A stretch of DNA of 64,000 nt from the NCBI GenBank assembly GCA_963839645.1, contig CAWIVZ010000001.1, positions 558,001 through 622,000 on the forward strand, in the 5' to 3' direction. This DNA comes from PALSA-911 sp963839645 (lineage in GTDB: Bacteria > Pseudomonadota > Alphaproteobacteria > Acetobacterales > Acetobacteraceae). Each line of letters starts with the position of its first letter. Position 1 is the stretch's first letter. A model generated the notes under the pieces. It had not been told where the DNA came from. It saw only the letters and a list, made by a program, of their open reading frames with translations, and made no database searches. This document shows, one piece after another, positions 7,413-16,145 of this stretch. A program made the translations under genes and the position numbers.

Positions 7413-9008
7413 TCACACCCGGCGGACGTTCCAGGGAAACGCGCCGGTCGCCTCGATCAGGCCGGTCAGGTTCTTGCGGTACGCGGTGCGGATCTGGAAC
7501 TGCCCGAGCGGCACGGTCGGCACGGCGGAGAACCCCTCGACCTGGATCTCGTCCGCCAGCCGGTTGCGCGATGCGTCGTCCGGCGCCGCCAGCCATTCCG
7601 CGGTCAGCTTCTCGATCTTGTCGTCGGAGAACCAGCCGAACCAGCCCGACGCGCCCTGGCCGCGCAGGATGGCGCTGATCACCGGCAGGCTGATCGCCCC
7701 GCTCGGCCACCAGGTGTGGAAGATCGACCAGCCGCCCTTGTCCAGCGGCTCCTTGCTGGCGCGCCGCTGCACCACCGAGCCCCAGTCGGTCGCCACCATC
7801 TCCACGTTCATGCCCATCCGCTTCAGCAGATCGTAGGTCACGTCGCCCAGCGGCCCGATGGAGACGAAATCGGTCGGGTTGATGATCACCACCTTCTCGC
7901 CGGCATAGCCGGCTTCCTTCAGGGCCGCCTTCGCCGCCTCGATATTCCCCGGCATGGCGGAGGCGCCGATCTCGCGCCCATACGGCGTGCCGCAGGGCAG
8001 CAGCGCCTTGCAGGTGCGAAACGCGGTGGGATCGTTGCCGGTGACCGCTTCCATGTAGTCGGTCTGGTTCACCGCCATCAGCACCGCGCGGCGGATGCGC
8101 ACGTCGTTGAACGGCGGCAGCAGGTGGTTGAACCGCATCACGCCATTGAAGCCGGACGGGTTGGCGCTGCCGATGGCGATGCCGGGGTCCTTGCGCAGCA
8201 GCGGCACCAGATCGGCCTGCACCTGCTCGTACCAGTCGATCTCGCCGGCCTGCAGCGCCGCGGACGCGGTCGCGGAATCGGGGATGATCTTCCATTCCAC
8301 CCGCTCGAAATGGGCCACCTTGCCGCCGGAGGTCGCTTCCGCCGGCTCCTGGCGCGGCACGTAGTTGGCATTGCGGGCATAGGCGACGGAGGCGCCGGGG
8401 ACGAACTCGTCCTTCAGGAAGCGGAACGGGCCGGAGCCGACCGTCTCCGTGATCTGCTTGAACGGGTCGGTCTTGGCGACGCGCTCGGGCATCATGAAGG
8501 CGATGTTGGCGTCGGGCTTGGCGATCGCGTCGATCAGGATCGGCAGCTTGGATTTCAGCTTGATGCGGATGGTCCGGTCATCGGCGACGCCCCATTCGTC
8601 GACGAACTTGTTGATCGTCTGTCCGAGCGTGTCGCGCGCCGCCCAGCGGGCCAGGCTCGGGGCGCAGTCCTGCGCCCGCACCGTCTCGCCGTCGTGGAAT
8701 TTCAGCCCGTCGCGCAGCTTGATCTCATAGGTCCGGCCGTCGTCGGAAACCGTGTAGCCCTCCGCCATCTGCGGCTTCGGTTCGCCCTTGGCATTGACGC
8801 CGAACAGCGTGTCGTAGACCGCCCAGGCATGGTTGGCGGTGACCGCGGCCGTGGTGAAGATCGGGTCAAGCAGCGTCAGATTGGATTGCGGCACGAAGCG
8901 CAGCACCTTCGTGCTGGCCGACTGGGCGATGGCGAAGCGCGTCGGCAAGGCGGCAGCCGCGGCGCTGGCGCCGAGGAAGGTGCGGCGTTTCATTGTTTTG
9001 TGCCCCAT
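7413..9008 (-). CDS. Peptide-type ABC transporter substrate-binding protein (SBP family 5), orphan
   Basis: 531 residues. A Tat-type signal (KRRTFLGASAAAAALP, about 7-22) ending in an Ala-rich cleavage region precedes a family 5 extracellular solute-binding domain with VYDTLFGVN, YEIKLRDGLKFHDGE and FVPGASVAYARN. This family delivers oligopeptides, glutathione or nickel to ABC permeases; no permease or ATPase gene is nearby, so the ligand cannot be named. It may start at 8993 (second Met, nearer the twin Arg). It sits 68 bp after cmk, between cmk and rpsA where normally nothing intervenes, and is followed at once by repeat copy A, which suggests a later insertion. Confidence 0.85.
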   Translation of the reverse strand: MGHKTMKRRTFLGASAAAAALPTRFAIAQSASTKVLRFVPQSNLTLLDPIFTTAAVTANHAWAVYDTLFGVNAKGEPKPQMAEGYTVSDDGRTYEIKLRDGLKFHDGETVRAQDCAPSLARWAARDTLGQTINKFVDEWGVADDRTIRIKLKSKLPILIDAIAKPDANIAFMMPERVAKTDPFKQITETVGSGPFRFLKDEFVPGASVAYARNANYVPRQEPAEATSGGKVAHFERVEWKIIPDSATASAALQAGEIDWYEQVQADLVPLLRKDPGIAIGSANPSGFNGVMRFNHLLPPFNDVRIRRAVLMAVNQTDYMEAVTGNDPTAFRTCKALLPCGTPYGREIGASAMPGNIEAAKAALKEAGYAGEKVVIINPTDFVSIGPLGDVTYDLLKRMGMNVEMVATDWGSVVQRRASKEPLDKGGWSIFHTWWPSGAISLPVISAILRGQGASGWFGWFSDDKIEKLTAEWLAAPDDASRNRLADEIQVEGFSAVPTVPLGQFQIRTAYRKNLTGLIEATGAFPWNVRRV

Positions 9009-9076
9009 GAAGGTCCCTGTTGGCGCGAGGATGGCCGAACCCGGGGGTAATGCGCAACGGGAAACCTTGAGAAAGC

Positions 9077-9712
9077 TCAGCCCGCCAGACGCTTGCGCAC
9101 CTCGGCCAGCGCGGTCGCGAAAGCGGCGTCGGCATCCATCGCCGTCGTGTCGAGCCGCACCGCGTCGGCCGCCGCCCGCAAGGGCGCCGCCGCCCGGGCC
9201 TGATCCGCGGCATCGCGGGCGCGCATGTCGGCCTCGACCGTCGCCAGGTCCGCCGGCGTGCCCTTGGTGCGCAATTCCAGCCAGCGGCGGCGGGCGCGTT
9301 CGGGCAGGCTGGCGGTCACGAACAGCTTGGCCGGCGCATCCGGGAAGATCACGGTGCCGATGTCGCGCCCGTCCAGCACCGCGCCGCGCTCGGCGGCGAA
9401 ATTGCGCTGGAAATCGAGCAAGGCGGCGCGCACGGCGGGCACCGAGGCAACCGAAGCCGCCGCGGCATCGGCGGCGGGCCCGCGCAGATCGCCGCGCTCC
9501 AGATCGGCCGGCAGCAGCGCGCGCGCGGCGGCCTCCGCCGTGGCCGGATCGGCCGGATCGGCGCCGTGGTCCAGCACGCGCCGGCCGACGGCACGGTACA
9601 GCAGCCCGGTATCCAGGTAGGGCAACCCCAGTTCGGCCGCCAACCGGCGCGCCAGCGTGCCCTTGCCGGCCGCGGCCGGTCCGTCGATGGCAATGATCGG
9701 CCTATGGGTCAT
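9077..9712 (-). CDS. cmk: Cytidylate kinase
   Basis: 211 residues; phosphorylates CMP and dCMP with ATP. IAIDGPAAAGKGTLARRLA (about 8-26) is the P-loop, LPYLDTGLLYRAV the nucleoside-binding segment, LDGRDIGTVIFPDAP the CMP-specific stretch, and the Arg-rich lid MRARDAADQARAAAPL follows. Its ATG overlaps the aroA stop by 4 bp, giving aroA-cmk translational coupling; this pair followed by rpsA is the standard proteobacterial arrangement. Confidence 0.95.
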   Translation of the reverse strand: MTHRPIIAIDGPAAAGKGTLARRLAAELGLPYLDTGLLYRAVGRRVLDHGADPADPATAEAAARALLPADLERGDLRGPAADAAAASVASVPAVRAALLDFQRNFAAERGAVLDGRDIGTVIFPDAPAKLFVTASLPERARRRWLELRTKGTPADLATVEADMRARDAADQARAAAPLRAAADAVRLDTTAMDADAAFATALAEVRKRLAG

Positions 9713-11073
9713 GCCGGATCGAGCACCGCGCCGATGCCGGTCATCAGCCCGACGAACCCGGTGAAACTCGTATCAATGAAGGCGCTGTCATCCACCGACA
9801 CCGGTGCCGCCGCCGCCTGGCCCAGCACCAGCGCGCTCATGGCGATGCGGTGGTCCATATGCGTCTCCACGTGCCCGCCGCCGGCCGGCGCCCCGCCGGT
9901 GCCGTGCACGACCAGGTCGTCGCCCTCGATCTCCACCCGCACGCCGTTCGCCACCAGCATCGCGGCGGTGGCCGAAAGGCGGTCGCTTTCCTTCACCCGC
10001 AATTCCTTCAGCCCGCGCATCCGCGTGACGCCGGTGGCGCAAGAAGCCAGCACGGCCAGGATCGGGTACTCGTCGATCATGCTCGGCGCCCGGCCCGGCG
10101 GCACGTCGATCGCCCGCAGCGCGCCGTGCGCCACAACCAGATCGCCCACCGGCTCGCCGCCCTCGGTGCGGCGGTTCTCCACCGCGATATCGGCGCCCAT
10201 CTCCTGCAGGCACAGCAGCAGCCCCGCGCGCAGCGGGTTCAGCCCCACCCCGTCGATCCGCAGCCGCGAACCCGGCACCAGCAGCGCCGCCGCCAGCGGA
10301 AAGGCCGCCGAGGACACATCGCCCGGCACCGCCACATCCGCGCCGCGCAGTTCCGGCTGGCCGGTCAGCAGGATCACCCGCCCCTCGCCCTCGGTCTCCA
10401 CCGTCACGGTCGCGCCGAAATGGCGCAGCATGTTCTCCGAATGGTCCCGCGTCGCCTCCGGCTCCTCCACCCGCGTGATCCCGCGCGCGTTCAGCCCGGC
10501 CAGCAGGATGGCCGACTTCACCTGGGCGGAGGCCACCGGCAGGCGATACTCCAGCGGCATCGCGTCCACCGCGCCCTCGATCGCCAGCGGCAGCCGCCCG
10601 CCCTCGCGCGAGGCGAAGCGCGCCCCGGTCGCCGACAACGGATCGGTCACCCGGCGCATCGGCCGGCCGCGCAGGCTGGCATCGCCGGTCAGCACGGAGA
10701 AAATCGGATGGCTGGCCAGGATGCCGCACAGCAGCCGCGCCGCGGTGCCGGAATTGCCCATGTCCAGCACGTCCGCCGGCTCGGTCAGCCCACCGATGCC
10801 CCGCCCGGCCACCGACCAACGCCCGCCGCCATGGTTCACCACCTCCGCGCCCAAAGCGCGCATGGCGGCGGCGGTGCGCAGCACGTCCTCGCCTTCCAGC
10901 AGGCCGGTGATGCGGGTCTCGCCCACGGCCAGGGCACCGAACATCAGGGCGCGATGGCTGATGGATTTATCGCCCGGCACAACGATCCGGCCGGTAAGCG
11001 GACCGGCGGGGCGGCGGGCGATCAAGGGCCTCGTCTGGGGTCCGGTTTGGGGTCTGGTCTGGTCTGCGTGCAT
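9709..11073 (-). CDS. aroA: 3-phosphoshikimate 1-carboxyvinyltransferase (EPSP synthase)
   Basis: 454 residues; adds the enolpyruvyl group of PEP to shikimate-3-phosphate. Present are VVPGDKSISHRALM (S3P and PEP binding, about 32-45), MGNSGTAARLLCG, RDHSENMLRHFG, PGDVSSAAFPLAAAL and LKVKESDR-like ELRVKESDRLS. The GDKSISHRA and DHSE motifs resemble the glyphosate-tolerant class II group, but tolerance is not shown by this. The first 25 residues are a low-complexity QTRPQTGPQTRP extension encoded by a GGTCTGG-like repeat, so the true start could be later. Confidence 0.94.
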   Translation of the reverse strand: MHADQTRPQTGPQTRPLIARRPAGPLTGRIVVPGDKSISHRALMFGALAVGETRITGLLEGEDVLRTAAAMRALGAEVVNHGGGRWSVAGRGIGGLTEPADVLDMGNSGTAARLLCGILASHPIFSVLTGDASLRGRPMRRVTDPLSATGARFASREGGRLPLAIEGAVDAMPLEYRLPVASAQVKSAILLAGLNARGITRVEEPEATRDHSENMLRHFGATVTVETEGEGRVILLTGQPELRGADVAVPGDVSSAAFPLAAALLVPGSRLRIDGVGLNPLRAGLLLCLQEMGADIAVENRRTEGGEPVGDLVVAHGALRAIDVPPGRAPSMIDEYPILAVLASCATGVTRMRGLKELRVKESDRLSATAAMLVANGVRVEIEGDDLVVHGTGGAPAGGGHVETHMDHRIAMSALVLGQAAAAPVSVDDSAFIDTSFTGFVGLMTGIGAVLDPA

Positions 11074-11212
11074 CTCGACAGGTCCGAATGGGGTCCGCCG
11101 ATTAGCATGGAGGGTGGCGGTTTGACAGGCTCCCGGCCGCTCGACGCGTCATTGAGGGTTTGACACGGCCAGCCGGTGGTGGCATGGCCGCCCGCTCCGC
11201 GGGTACCAAACC

Positions 11213-11244
11213 GCGACATGCGATTGCTATCACCCGTATAGAAT
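11213..11244 (+). promoter_or_regulatory. Possible sigma70-type promoter for the TIGR02300 gene
   Basis: A good -10 box TATAGA(AT) at 11237-11244 lies 18 bp after a partial -35 box GCGACA (11213-11218) and 15 bp before the ATG at 11259. AGAGG at 11247-11251 could serve as ribosome binding site, in which case the mRNA leader is very short. The -35 match is weak, so this is tentative. Two further TTGACA-like hexamers occur in this gap (about 11123 and 11159). Confidence 0.35.
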
Positions 11245-11258
11245 AAAGAGGCCACTCG

Positions 11259-11600
11259 ATGGCGAAGCCAGAACTCGGCACCAAACGCGTCTGCGTCGCC
11301 TGCGGCGCCCGTTTCTACGATCTGACCAAAATTCCCGCTCTCTGCCCGAAATGCGGCACCGAGCAGCCGATCGAGGTGCCGCGCGCCCGCCGCGCCGGCG
11401 GCAACGTGGCCGAGGACAAGCGCATCAAGAAGCCCGTTCCCGCCCCCGGACTGGAGGACGCGGAAATCGAGGTGGAAGGCGTGGAGGAGGTCGAGGACGA
11501 GGACGTCCTGGAAGACACCTCCGACCTGGAGGACGACGCCGACACGATCGGCGCCGATATCGTCGAGGTTGAACCGGACAACGACGACGTGGAACGCTAA
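11259..11600 (+). CDS. TIGR02300 family protein (FYDLN-type zinc-ribbon, acidic tail)
   Basis: 113 residues. The N-terminal 40 residues carry two Cys pairs, CVAC (about 11-14) and CPKC (about 30-33), around RFYDLTKIPALCP, the hallmark of this alphaproteobacterial family. The rest is a highly acidic, probably disordered tail (long Glu/Asp runs from about 65). The pattern fits a small zinc-binding protein that contacts other proteins or RNA through the tail, but no function is established. It is divergent from aroA. Confidence 0.85.
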   Translation: MAKPELGTKRVCVACGARFYDLTKIPALCPKCGTEQPIEVPRARRAGGNVAEDKRIKKPVPAPGLEDAEIEVEGVEEVEDEDVLEDTSDLEDDADTIGADIVEVEPDNDDVER

Positions 11601-11702
11601 AATACTTCCACTTCCGGGCAACGGCGCGGCTTGACGCAGATCAATGCCGCGCCCGTAATCCGGCGCGATAGCTTTTCCCACCCTTAGAAGGAAGAGACCG
11701 CA

Positions 11703-12389
11703 ATGAATGCGTCCGACATCATGACCCCGCGCGTCATCACCGCCGGGCCGGATACACCGATCGCCGAGCTGGTCTCCCTGATGCTGACCAACCGCATCAG
11801 CGCCGTGCCGATCGTGCAGGACGGCACGCTTCTTGGCATCGTTTCCGAGGGCGACCTGATCCGCCGCGCCGAAACCGCGACCGAACCGAAGCGCTCTCGC
11901 TGGCTGGAACTCGCCACCTCCGTCACCACGCTGGCGCATGACTACGCCAAATCGCACGGCCGCCGCGCCCGCGAGGTCATGACCGACAACGTGATCTCCG
12001 TGGCCCCCGACGCCCCGATCGCCGACATCGCCGCGCTGCTGGAAAAGCACCACATCAAGCGCGTTCCGGTGGTCGATCAGGGCAAGCTGGTCGGCATCGT
12101 CAGCCGCTCCAACCTGCTGCAGGCACTCGCCAGCCGGCTGACGGCGCCGGCAACCGACCGGTCCGATGACCGCACGATCCGCGCGGCGCTGTTCGCCGAG
12201 CTTGAAAAGCACAAATGGGCCGCCATGCCGAACGACGCCAACGTGGTGATCGAGAACGGCGTCGTGCATCTCTGGGGCATGATCCAGTCCGAGGAAGAGC
12301 GCAAGGCGATGATCGTGGCCGCGGAAAACATCCCCGGCGTGAAGCAGGTCATCGATCACATGGGCTACCGCGTCTACACCGGGCTCTAG
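11703..12389 (+). CDS. CBS-pair protein with C-terminal BON domain
   Basis: 228 residues. Two CBS motifs (about 1-60, MNASDIMTPRVITA...GIVSEGDLIRR; and about 85-145, AREVMTDNVISV...GIVSRSNLLQAL) form a Bateman module that senses adenosyl nucleotides. A BON domain follows (about 160-225, ending GVKQVIDHMGYRVYTGL), linked with membrane or phospholipid contact. Such proteins are widespread in Alphaproteobacteria and often stress-linked; the ligand and partner here are unknown. AGAAGGAAGAG lies 6 bp before the ATG. Confidence 0.88.
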   Translation: MNASDIMTPRVITAGPDTPIAELVSLMLTNRISAVPIVQDGTLLGIVSEGDLIRRAETATEPKRSRWLELATSVTTLAHDYAKSHGRRAREVMTDNVISVAPDAPIADIAALLEKHHIKRVPVVDQGKLVGIVSRSNLLQALASRLTAPATDRSDDRTIRAALFAELEKHKWAAMPNDANVVIENGVVHLWGMIQSEEERKAMIVAAENIPGVKQVIDHMGYRVYTGL

Positions 12390-12404
12390 CGCCGGTCCCC
12401 GGCG
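12390..12404 (+). terminator. Hairpin after the CBS-BON gene
   Basis: A 6-bp perfect GC stem (12390-12395 with 12399-12404, 3-nt loop) begins directly after the TAG at 12387-12389 and is followed by CGTCTT. There is no U-run, so termination would be weak or factor-dependent. Confidence 0.4.
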
Positions 12405-12462
12405 CGTCTTGACAGAGGGGCGCCGGGGTTCCCACCCTCCCGACATTCCATGGGAGGCCACG

Positions 12463-13290
12463 ATGAAACTGCTGTCGCCAGAGGCGGTCGAACAATACCG
12501 CCGTGAAGGCTGGTACGCGCCGGTCAGCGTGCTGTCACCGGCCGAGGCGAAGGCGCTCCGCGGCAAGCTGGAAGCCTTCGAGGCCGGGGCCGGCGGCCTG
12601 AAAGGGCCGCTGCGGCACAAGACCCACCTGCTGTTCACCTGGCTCGACGAACTGATCCGCCATCCCCGCATCCTCGACGCGGTCGAGGACGTGATCGGCC
12701 CCAACATCCTGTGCTGGGGCAGCAGCTTCTTCATCAAGGAACCGCGCAACCCCGGCTTCGTCTCCTGGCACCAGGATTCGACCTATTGGGGCCTCGATCC
12801 CGCCGATGTCATCACCGCCTGGATCGCCTTCTCCGACAGCAACGCCGCCAACGGCGCCATGCGCGTCATCCCCGGCACCCACGCGCTGGACCAGGTCGCC
12901 CACCGCGACACCTTCAACGCCGACAATCTGCTCAGCCGCGGCCAGGAGATCGAGGTGGCGGTGGACGAACGCCAGGCGCAGATGCTGGAACTGAAGGCCG
13001 GCGAGATGTCGCTGCACCACGTCCGTCTGATCCACGGCTCCGATCCGAACCCGTCCGACACGCGGCGCATCGGCTTCGCGATCCGCTACATTCCCACCCA
13101 TGTCCGCCAGGTCGCCGGCACGCACGACAGCGCCACCCTGGTCCGCGGCGTCGACAGCGAAGGCAACTTCGCCCCCGAGCAGGCGCCGAAATCGGACATG
13201 TCGGCCGAGGCCCAGGCGTTCCACGCCGAGGTCACCAACCAGCACGCCAACATCCTGATGCGCTCCACCAACCGCGCCATGCGTGCCTGA
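12463..13290 (+). CDS. Phytanoyl-CoA dioxygenase (PhyH) family protein
   Basis: 275 residues from the ATG at 12463, chosen because GGGAGG lies 6 bp upstream; an earlier in-frame ATG at 12409 adds a poor leader. The Fe(II)/2-oxoglutarate core is visible: the HxD pair in SWHQDSTYWG (about 103-105), the distal His in LIHGSDPN (about 191), and Arg in DTRRIGFAIRY (about 201) for 2-oxoglutarate. Non-heme iron hydroxylase of an unknown small substrate. It ends 13 bp from the convergent dnaQ stop. Confidence 0.87.
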   Translation: MKLLSPEAVEQYRREGWYAPVSVLSPAEAKALRGKLEAFEAGAGGLKGPLRHKTHLLFTWLDELIRHPRILDAVEDVIGPNILCWGSSFFIKEPRNPGFVSWHQDSTYWGLDPADVITAWIAFSDSNAANGAMRVIPGTHALDQVAHRDTFNADNLLSRGQEIEVAVDERQAQMLELKAGEMSLHHVRLIHGSDPNPSDTRRIGFAIRYIPTHVRQVAGTHDSATLVRGVDSEGNFAPEQAPKSDMSAEAQAFHAEVTNQHANILMRSTNRAMRA

Positions 13291-13303
13291 CGCCAAGTGG
13301 CAG

Positions 13304-13990
13304 CTACAAGGCCGGAAGATCCCAAACCGGGTCCTTGAGCTTCGCCACGAACGCCGCGTGCGCCGCGCGCGCCGCCTCGCTCACCGTCACCAGCCTCGGC
13401 GTGCGCGGCCCGGTGCGGCTGTAGGCGACGGCGGAGAAACCCTCCTGCCCGTCCTCGGCCAGCAGCAGCCCGCGCTGCCGCCCGCCCGTCAGCTCCACAT
13501 ACACTTCCGCCAGCAACTTGCAGTCCAGCAGCGCGTTATGCGTGGTGCGCGCGGACAGATCGATCTCGAACCGCCGGCACAGCGCATCCAGGCTGTTCGG
13601 CATGCCGGGAAACCGCTCCTTGGCCAGGGCCAGCGTGTCGACCATCCGCGCCCGGTCCAGCTTCGGCAGCCCCGCCCGCAGGAACTCGGCGTCCAGGAAG
13701 CCGAAATCGAACGCCGCGTTATGCGCGATCAGCTTGTCGTCGCGCAGGAACGCCAGCAGCTCCCCGGCGATGTCGGCGAAAACCGGCTTGCCCTCCACGT
13801 CCGCGCTGGTCATGCCATGGATGCGGCTCGCCTCGGCGGGAATGTCGCGCTGCGGGTCGATCACCCGGTGAAAGAACGCCCCGGTCGGCAGGTCATTGAC
13901 CAGTTCCAGCCCGGCGAACTCGATCACCCGGTCGCCGGTCAGCGGATCGAGGCCGGTGGTCTCGGTATCGAACAGCACCGAACGGGTCAT
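13304..13990 (-). CDS. dnaQ: DNA polymerase III subunit epsilon (3'-5' proofreading exonuclease)
   Basis: 228 residues. The DEDDh exonuclease motifs are intact: FDTETTGLDPLTGD (ExoI, Asp/Glu), LIAHNAAFDFGFLD (ExoII) and HNALLDCKLLAEVYVEL (ExoIII with His and Asp). It proofreads in the replicative polymerase core. The start overlaps the coaE stop (ATGA), so aroE-coaE-dnaQ form one coupled operon, a set normally found beside the chromosome origin in this class. Confidence 0.95.
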   Translation of the reverse strand: MTRSVLFDTETTGLDPLTGDRVIEFAGLELVNDLPTGAFFHRVIDPQRDIPAEASRIHGMTSADVEGKPVFADIAGELLAFLRDDKLIAHNAAFDFGFLDAEFLRAGLPKLDRARMVDTLALAKERFPGMPNSLDALCRRFEIDLSARTTHNALLDCKLLAEVYVELTGGRQRGLLLAEDGQEGFSAVAYSRTGPRTPRLVTVSEAARAAHAAFVAKLKDPVWDLPAL

Positions 13991-14571
13991 GCGCGCAAAC
14001 TCCGGATCAGCGGCAACAGCTGGCGCAGCGTATGATAGCGCGACAGCCCGGTGCGAACCACGATATCGGCTCGCCGGCGCTTTTGCGCATCCGGCATCTG
14101 CCGCGCGATCACCGCCCGCACCTGCTCCGCCGACATGCGCCCGCGCCGCATCACCCGCTGCACCTGCACCGCCAGCGGCGCGGACACCACCAGCACGACA
14201 TCGACCTCGTCGGCCATGCCCATCTCGATCAGCAGCGGATTGTCGATCACCACCGCTCTGGCTCCCACGCGCCGCGCGCGGGCAATGAAGCGGCGCACGT
14301 TGTCGCGCACCAGCGGATGCACGATCGCCTCCAGCCGGCGCAAATTCTCCGGCTGCTGCAGCACCGGGCGCAGCTTCACCCGGTCCACCGCGCCGTCCGC
14401 CACCGAGCCCGGAAACGCCCGCTCGATCGGCCCAACCGCCCGTCCGCCCCGCACATACATGCGATGCACGTCGGCGTCCGCGTCGTAGACCGGGATGCGC
14501 GCGCGGCGGAACGCCTGCGCCGCGGTGGACTTGCCCATCCCGATCCCGCCGGTCAGACCGATCACCCTCAT
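13987..14571 (-). CDS. coaE: Dephospho-CoA kinase
   Basis: 194 residues; phosphorylates the 3' hydroxyl of dephospho-CoA, the last step to coenzyme A. MRVIGLTGGIGMGKST is the P-loop start, VYDADADVHRMY the substrate-binding segment, and IDNPLLIEMG and RRGRMSAEQVRAVIARQMP the lid region. The frame is open upstream, but the ATG at 14571 fits the family N-terminus and overlaps the aroE stop by 4 bp. Confidence 0.94.
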   Translation of the reverse strand: MRVIGLTGGIGMGKSTAAQAFRRARIPVYDADADVHRMYVRGGRAVGPIERAFPGSVADGAVDRVKLRPVLQQPENLRRLEAIVHPLVRDNVRRFIARARRVGARAVVIDNPLLIEMGMADEVDVVLVVSAPLAVQVQRVMRRGRMSAEQVRAVIARQMPDAQKRRRADIVVRTGLSRYHTLRQLLPLIRSLRA

Positions 14572-15407
14572 CCGTGCATCAGGTCCGACGCGACGAAGCG
14601 GCGCAGCTCGTCGTCCACCACCGGCGTCACGCCGAACCAGGCCGCGAACGACGGCACCGCCTGGTGCAGCAGCATGCCCAGCCCCTCCACCGGCCGCAGC
14701 CCGGCGGCGCGCGCCTGCGCCAGCAGCTTCGTTTCCAGCGGCACATAGACGATATCGGCCACCGCCATGTTCCGGGGCGCGCGGGACAGGTCCAGGCCCA
14801 GATCGCCCTCGCCATGCATGCCCAAGGATGTGCAGTTCACCACCAGCGCATGATCCGCGACCGCCGCGCCGCGCGCCTCCCAGGGGATGGTCTTCAGCCC
14901 CGGCAACTGCCGGGCCAGCGCTTCCGCCCGGTCCGGCGTGCGGTTCGCCAGCGTCACGCTCACGCCCAGATCCTGCAGCGCCGCGACGATCGCCCGCGCG
15001 CCGCCACCGGCGCCCAGGATCAAGGCCGGGCCCGCCACCGGATCGACGCCATGCGCCCGCAGATTGGCGACAAAGCCAAGCCCGTCGGTATTGAAGCCGC
15101 TGATGCCCGCCTCGCCGAACACCAGCAGGTTCACCGCACCCGCCCGCTTCGCCGTCGCATCGACCACGTCGCAGATATCGAACGCCGCCAGCTTGTGCGG
15201 AATGGTCACGTTGCCGCCGCAGAACCCGGCGGCCCGCAGGCCGCGCACCGCGGTCGCGAAATCCTGCGGCTGCACCGCGAACGGCACATAGGCGCCGTCG
15301 ATGCCGTGCCGCTCCAGCCAGAACCCATGCAGCCGCGGCGAGCGCGAATGCGCCACCGGCCAGCCGAAAATACCGGCGATCTTCGCCTTGCCTGACAGAA
15401 TGGGCAT
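14568..15407 (-). CDS. aroE: Shikimate dehydrogenase
   Basis: 279 residues; NADPH-dependent reduction of 3-dehydroshikimate. PVAHSRSPRLHGFW binds shikimate, GGNVTIPHKLAAFD carries the catalytic Lys, ILGAGGGARAIV is the nucleotide-binding turn, ANRTPDRAE the NADP-selecting loop, and EGLGMLLHQAVPSF the C-terminal signature. The start at 15407 (MPILSGKAKIAGIFGWP) is preferred over an ATG 54 bp upstream because GGAAGGAG lies 9 bp before it. Confidence 0.94.
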   Translation of the reverse strand: MPILSGKAKIAGIFGWPVAHSRSPRLHGFWLERHGIDGAYVPFAVQPQDFATAVRGLRAAGFCGGNVTIPHKLAAFDICDVVDATAKRAGAVNLLVFGEAGISGFNTDGLGFVANLRAHGVDPVAGPALILGAGGGARAIVAALQDLGVSVTLANRTPDRAEALARQLPGLKTIPWEARGAAVADHALVVNCTSLGMHGEGDLGLDLSRAPRNMAVADIVYVPLETKLLAQARAAGLRPVEGLGMLLHQAVPSFAAWFGVTPVVDDELRRFVASDLMHG

Positions 15408-15536
15408 TCCAGGGTCTCCTTCCTTGATCTTCGTGAAAGGACATGCCCCGAAACCGGCCATTTCCGCTAGAGGCCAATCACGCTCAGCCCCCCATCAAGC
15501 TCAGACCCAAGGGAAGCCCCATGCGGGCCCGCCGCT

Positions 15537-15965
15537 TCAGCTCTTCCGCAACGACCAGTGCGCGGCACAACGGGAGCCGCCGACATCCGCCTCCAGCTTG
15601 CCGTCGCGGATCGTGCCCTTGAAGGTGATCGGATTCGGCTGGCCGCCCCCCTTGCCGAACTGCATCCCCTCCTCGGTGACGGCGAACGATCCGTCACTGG
15701 CGATCGGCGCCCGCAGCGTCGCCTTGCTCCATACCGTGGTGATCACCCCGTCCTTCACCTGGCGGCGGATATCGTCCCGGTTGAGATTGTCGCAGTAGCC
15801 ACTGTGGTTGTTCGCCGTCTCCCGCTGGGTTCCGACATAGGTTCCATCGAACGGGCTCGCGGCCCGCGCGGTGCCGATCGGGCCGAGCAGGCTTCCCGCC
15901 AGCAGAAAGCCGGCCGGCAGAAGGCCAGCCAGTCCAACACGCCGCCGCCTTGCCCCAACGACCAT
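15537..15965 (-). CDS. Hypothetical secreted protein
   Basis: 142 residues from an ATG with GGGGAG 8 bp upstream. A basic N-terminus (VVGARRRRVG) and a hydrophobic stretch ending ARAASPFDG form a probable signal peptide with cleavage near residue 36. The mature part has two Cys (one in GYCDNLN, one in GSRCAAHW) that may pair, and a beta-rich pattern (DGTYVGTQRET, GTIRDGKLEADVGG) like small periplasmic DUF proteins. No function can be assigned. The 128 bp between it and aroE holds nothing recognisable. Confidence 0.6.
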   Translation of the reverse strand: MVVGARRRRVGLAGLLPAGFLLAGSLLGPIGTARAASPFDGTYVGTQRETANNHSGYCDNLNRDDIRRQVKDGVITTVWSKATLRAPIASDGSFAVTEEGMQFGKGGGQPNPITFKGTIRDGKLEADVGGSRCAAHWSLRKS

Positions 15966-16145
15966 CGAACGCACTCCCCGATTTGCCCGCGCCAACCCCT
16001 GTCGCGGCCCAGCCCTCGGCGCGGATCAATACGTTACGTTCCTTCCTCGATCCGTTCAATCAAATCCGTCTGCGCGGCCCGGCACTTTGACACAAGACGG
16101 CCCCGGCGCTTTCCTGGCGCAAAGCAAGCAGGAGACATCCAGACT

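Noticed and set aside
12409..12414. TTGACA as promoter of the PhyH-like gene
   Set aside because: No acceptable -10 box follows at 16-18 bp.
11022..12749. A 575-codon minus-strand frame over the TIGR02300 and CBS-BON genes
   Set aside because: Antisense to genes with clear motifs; no own motif and no ribosome-binding site.
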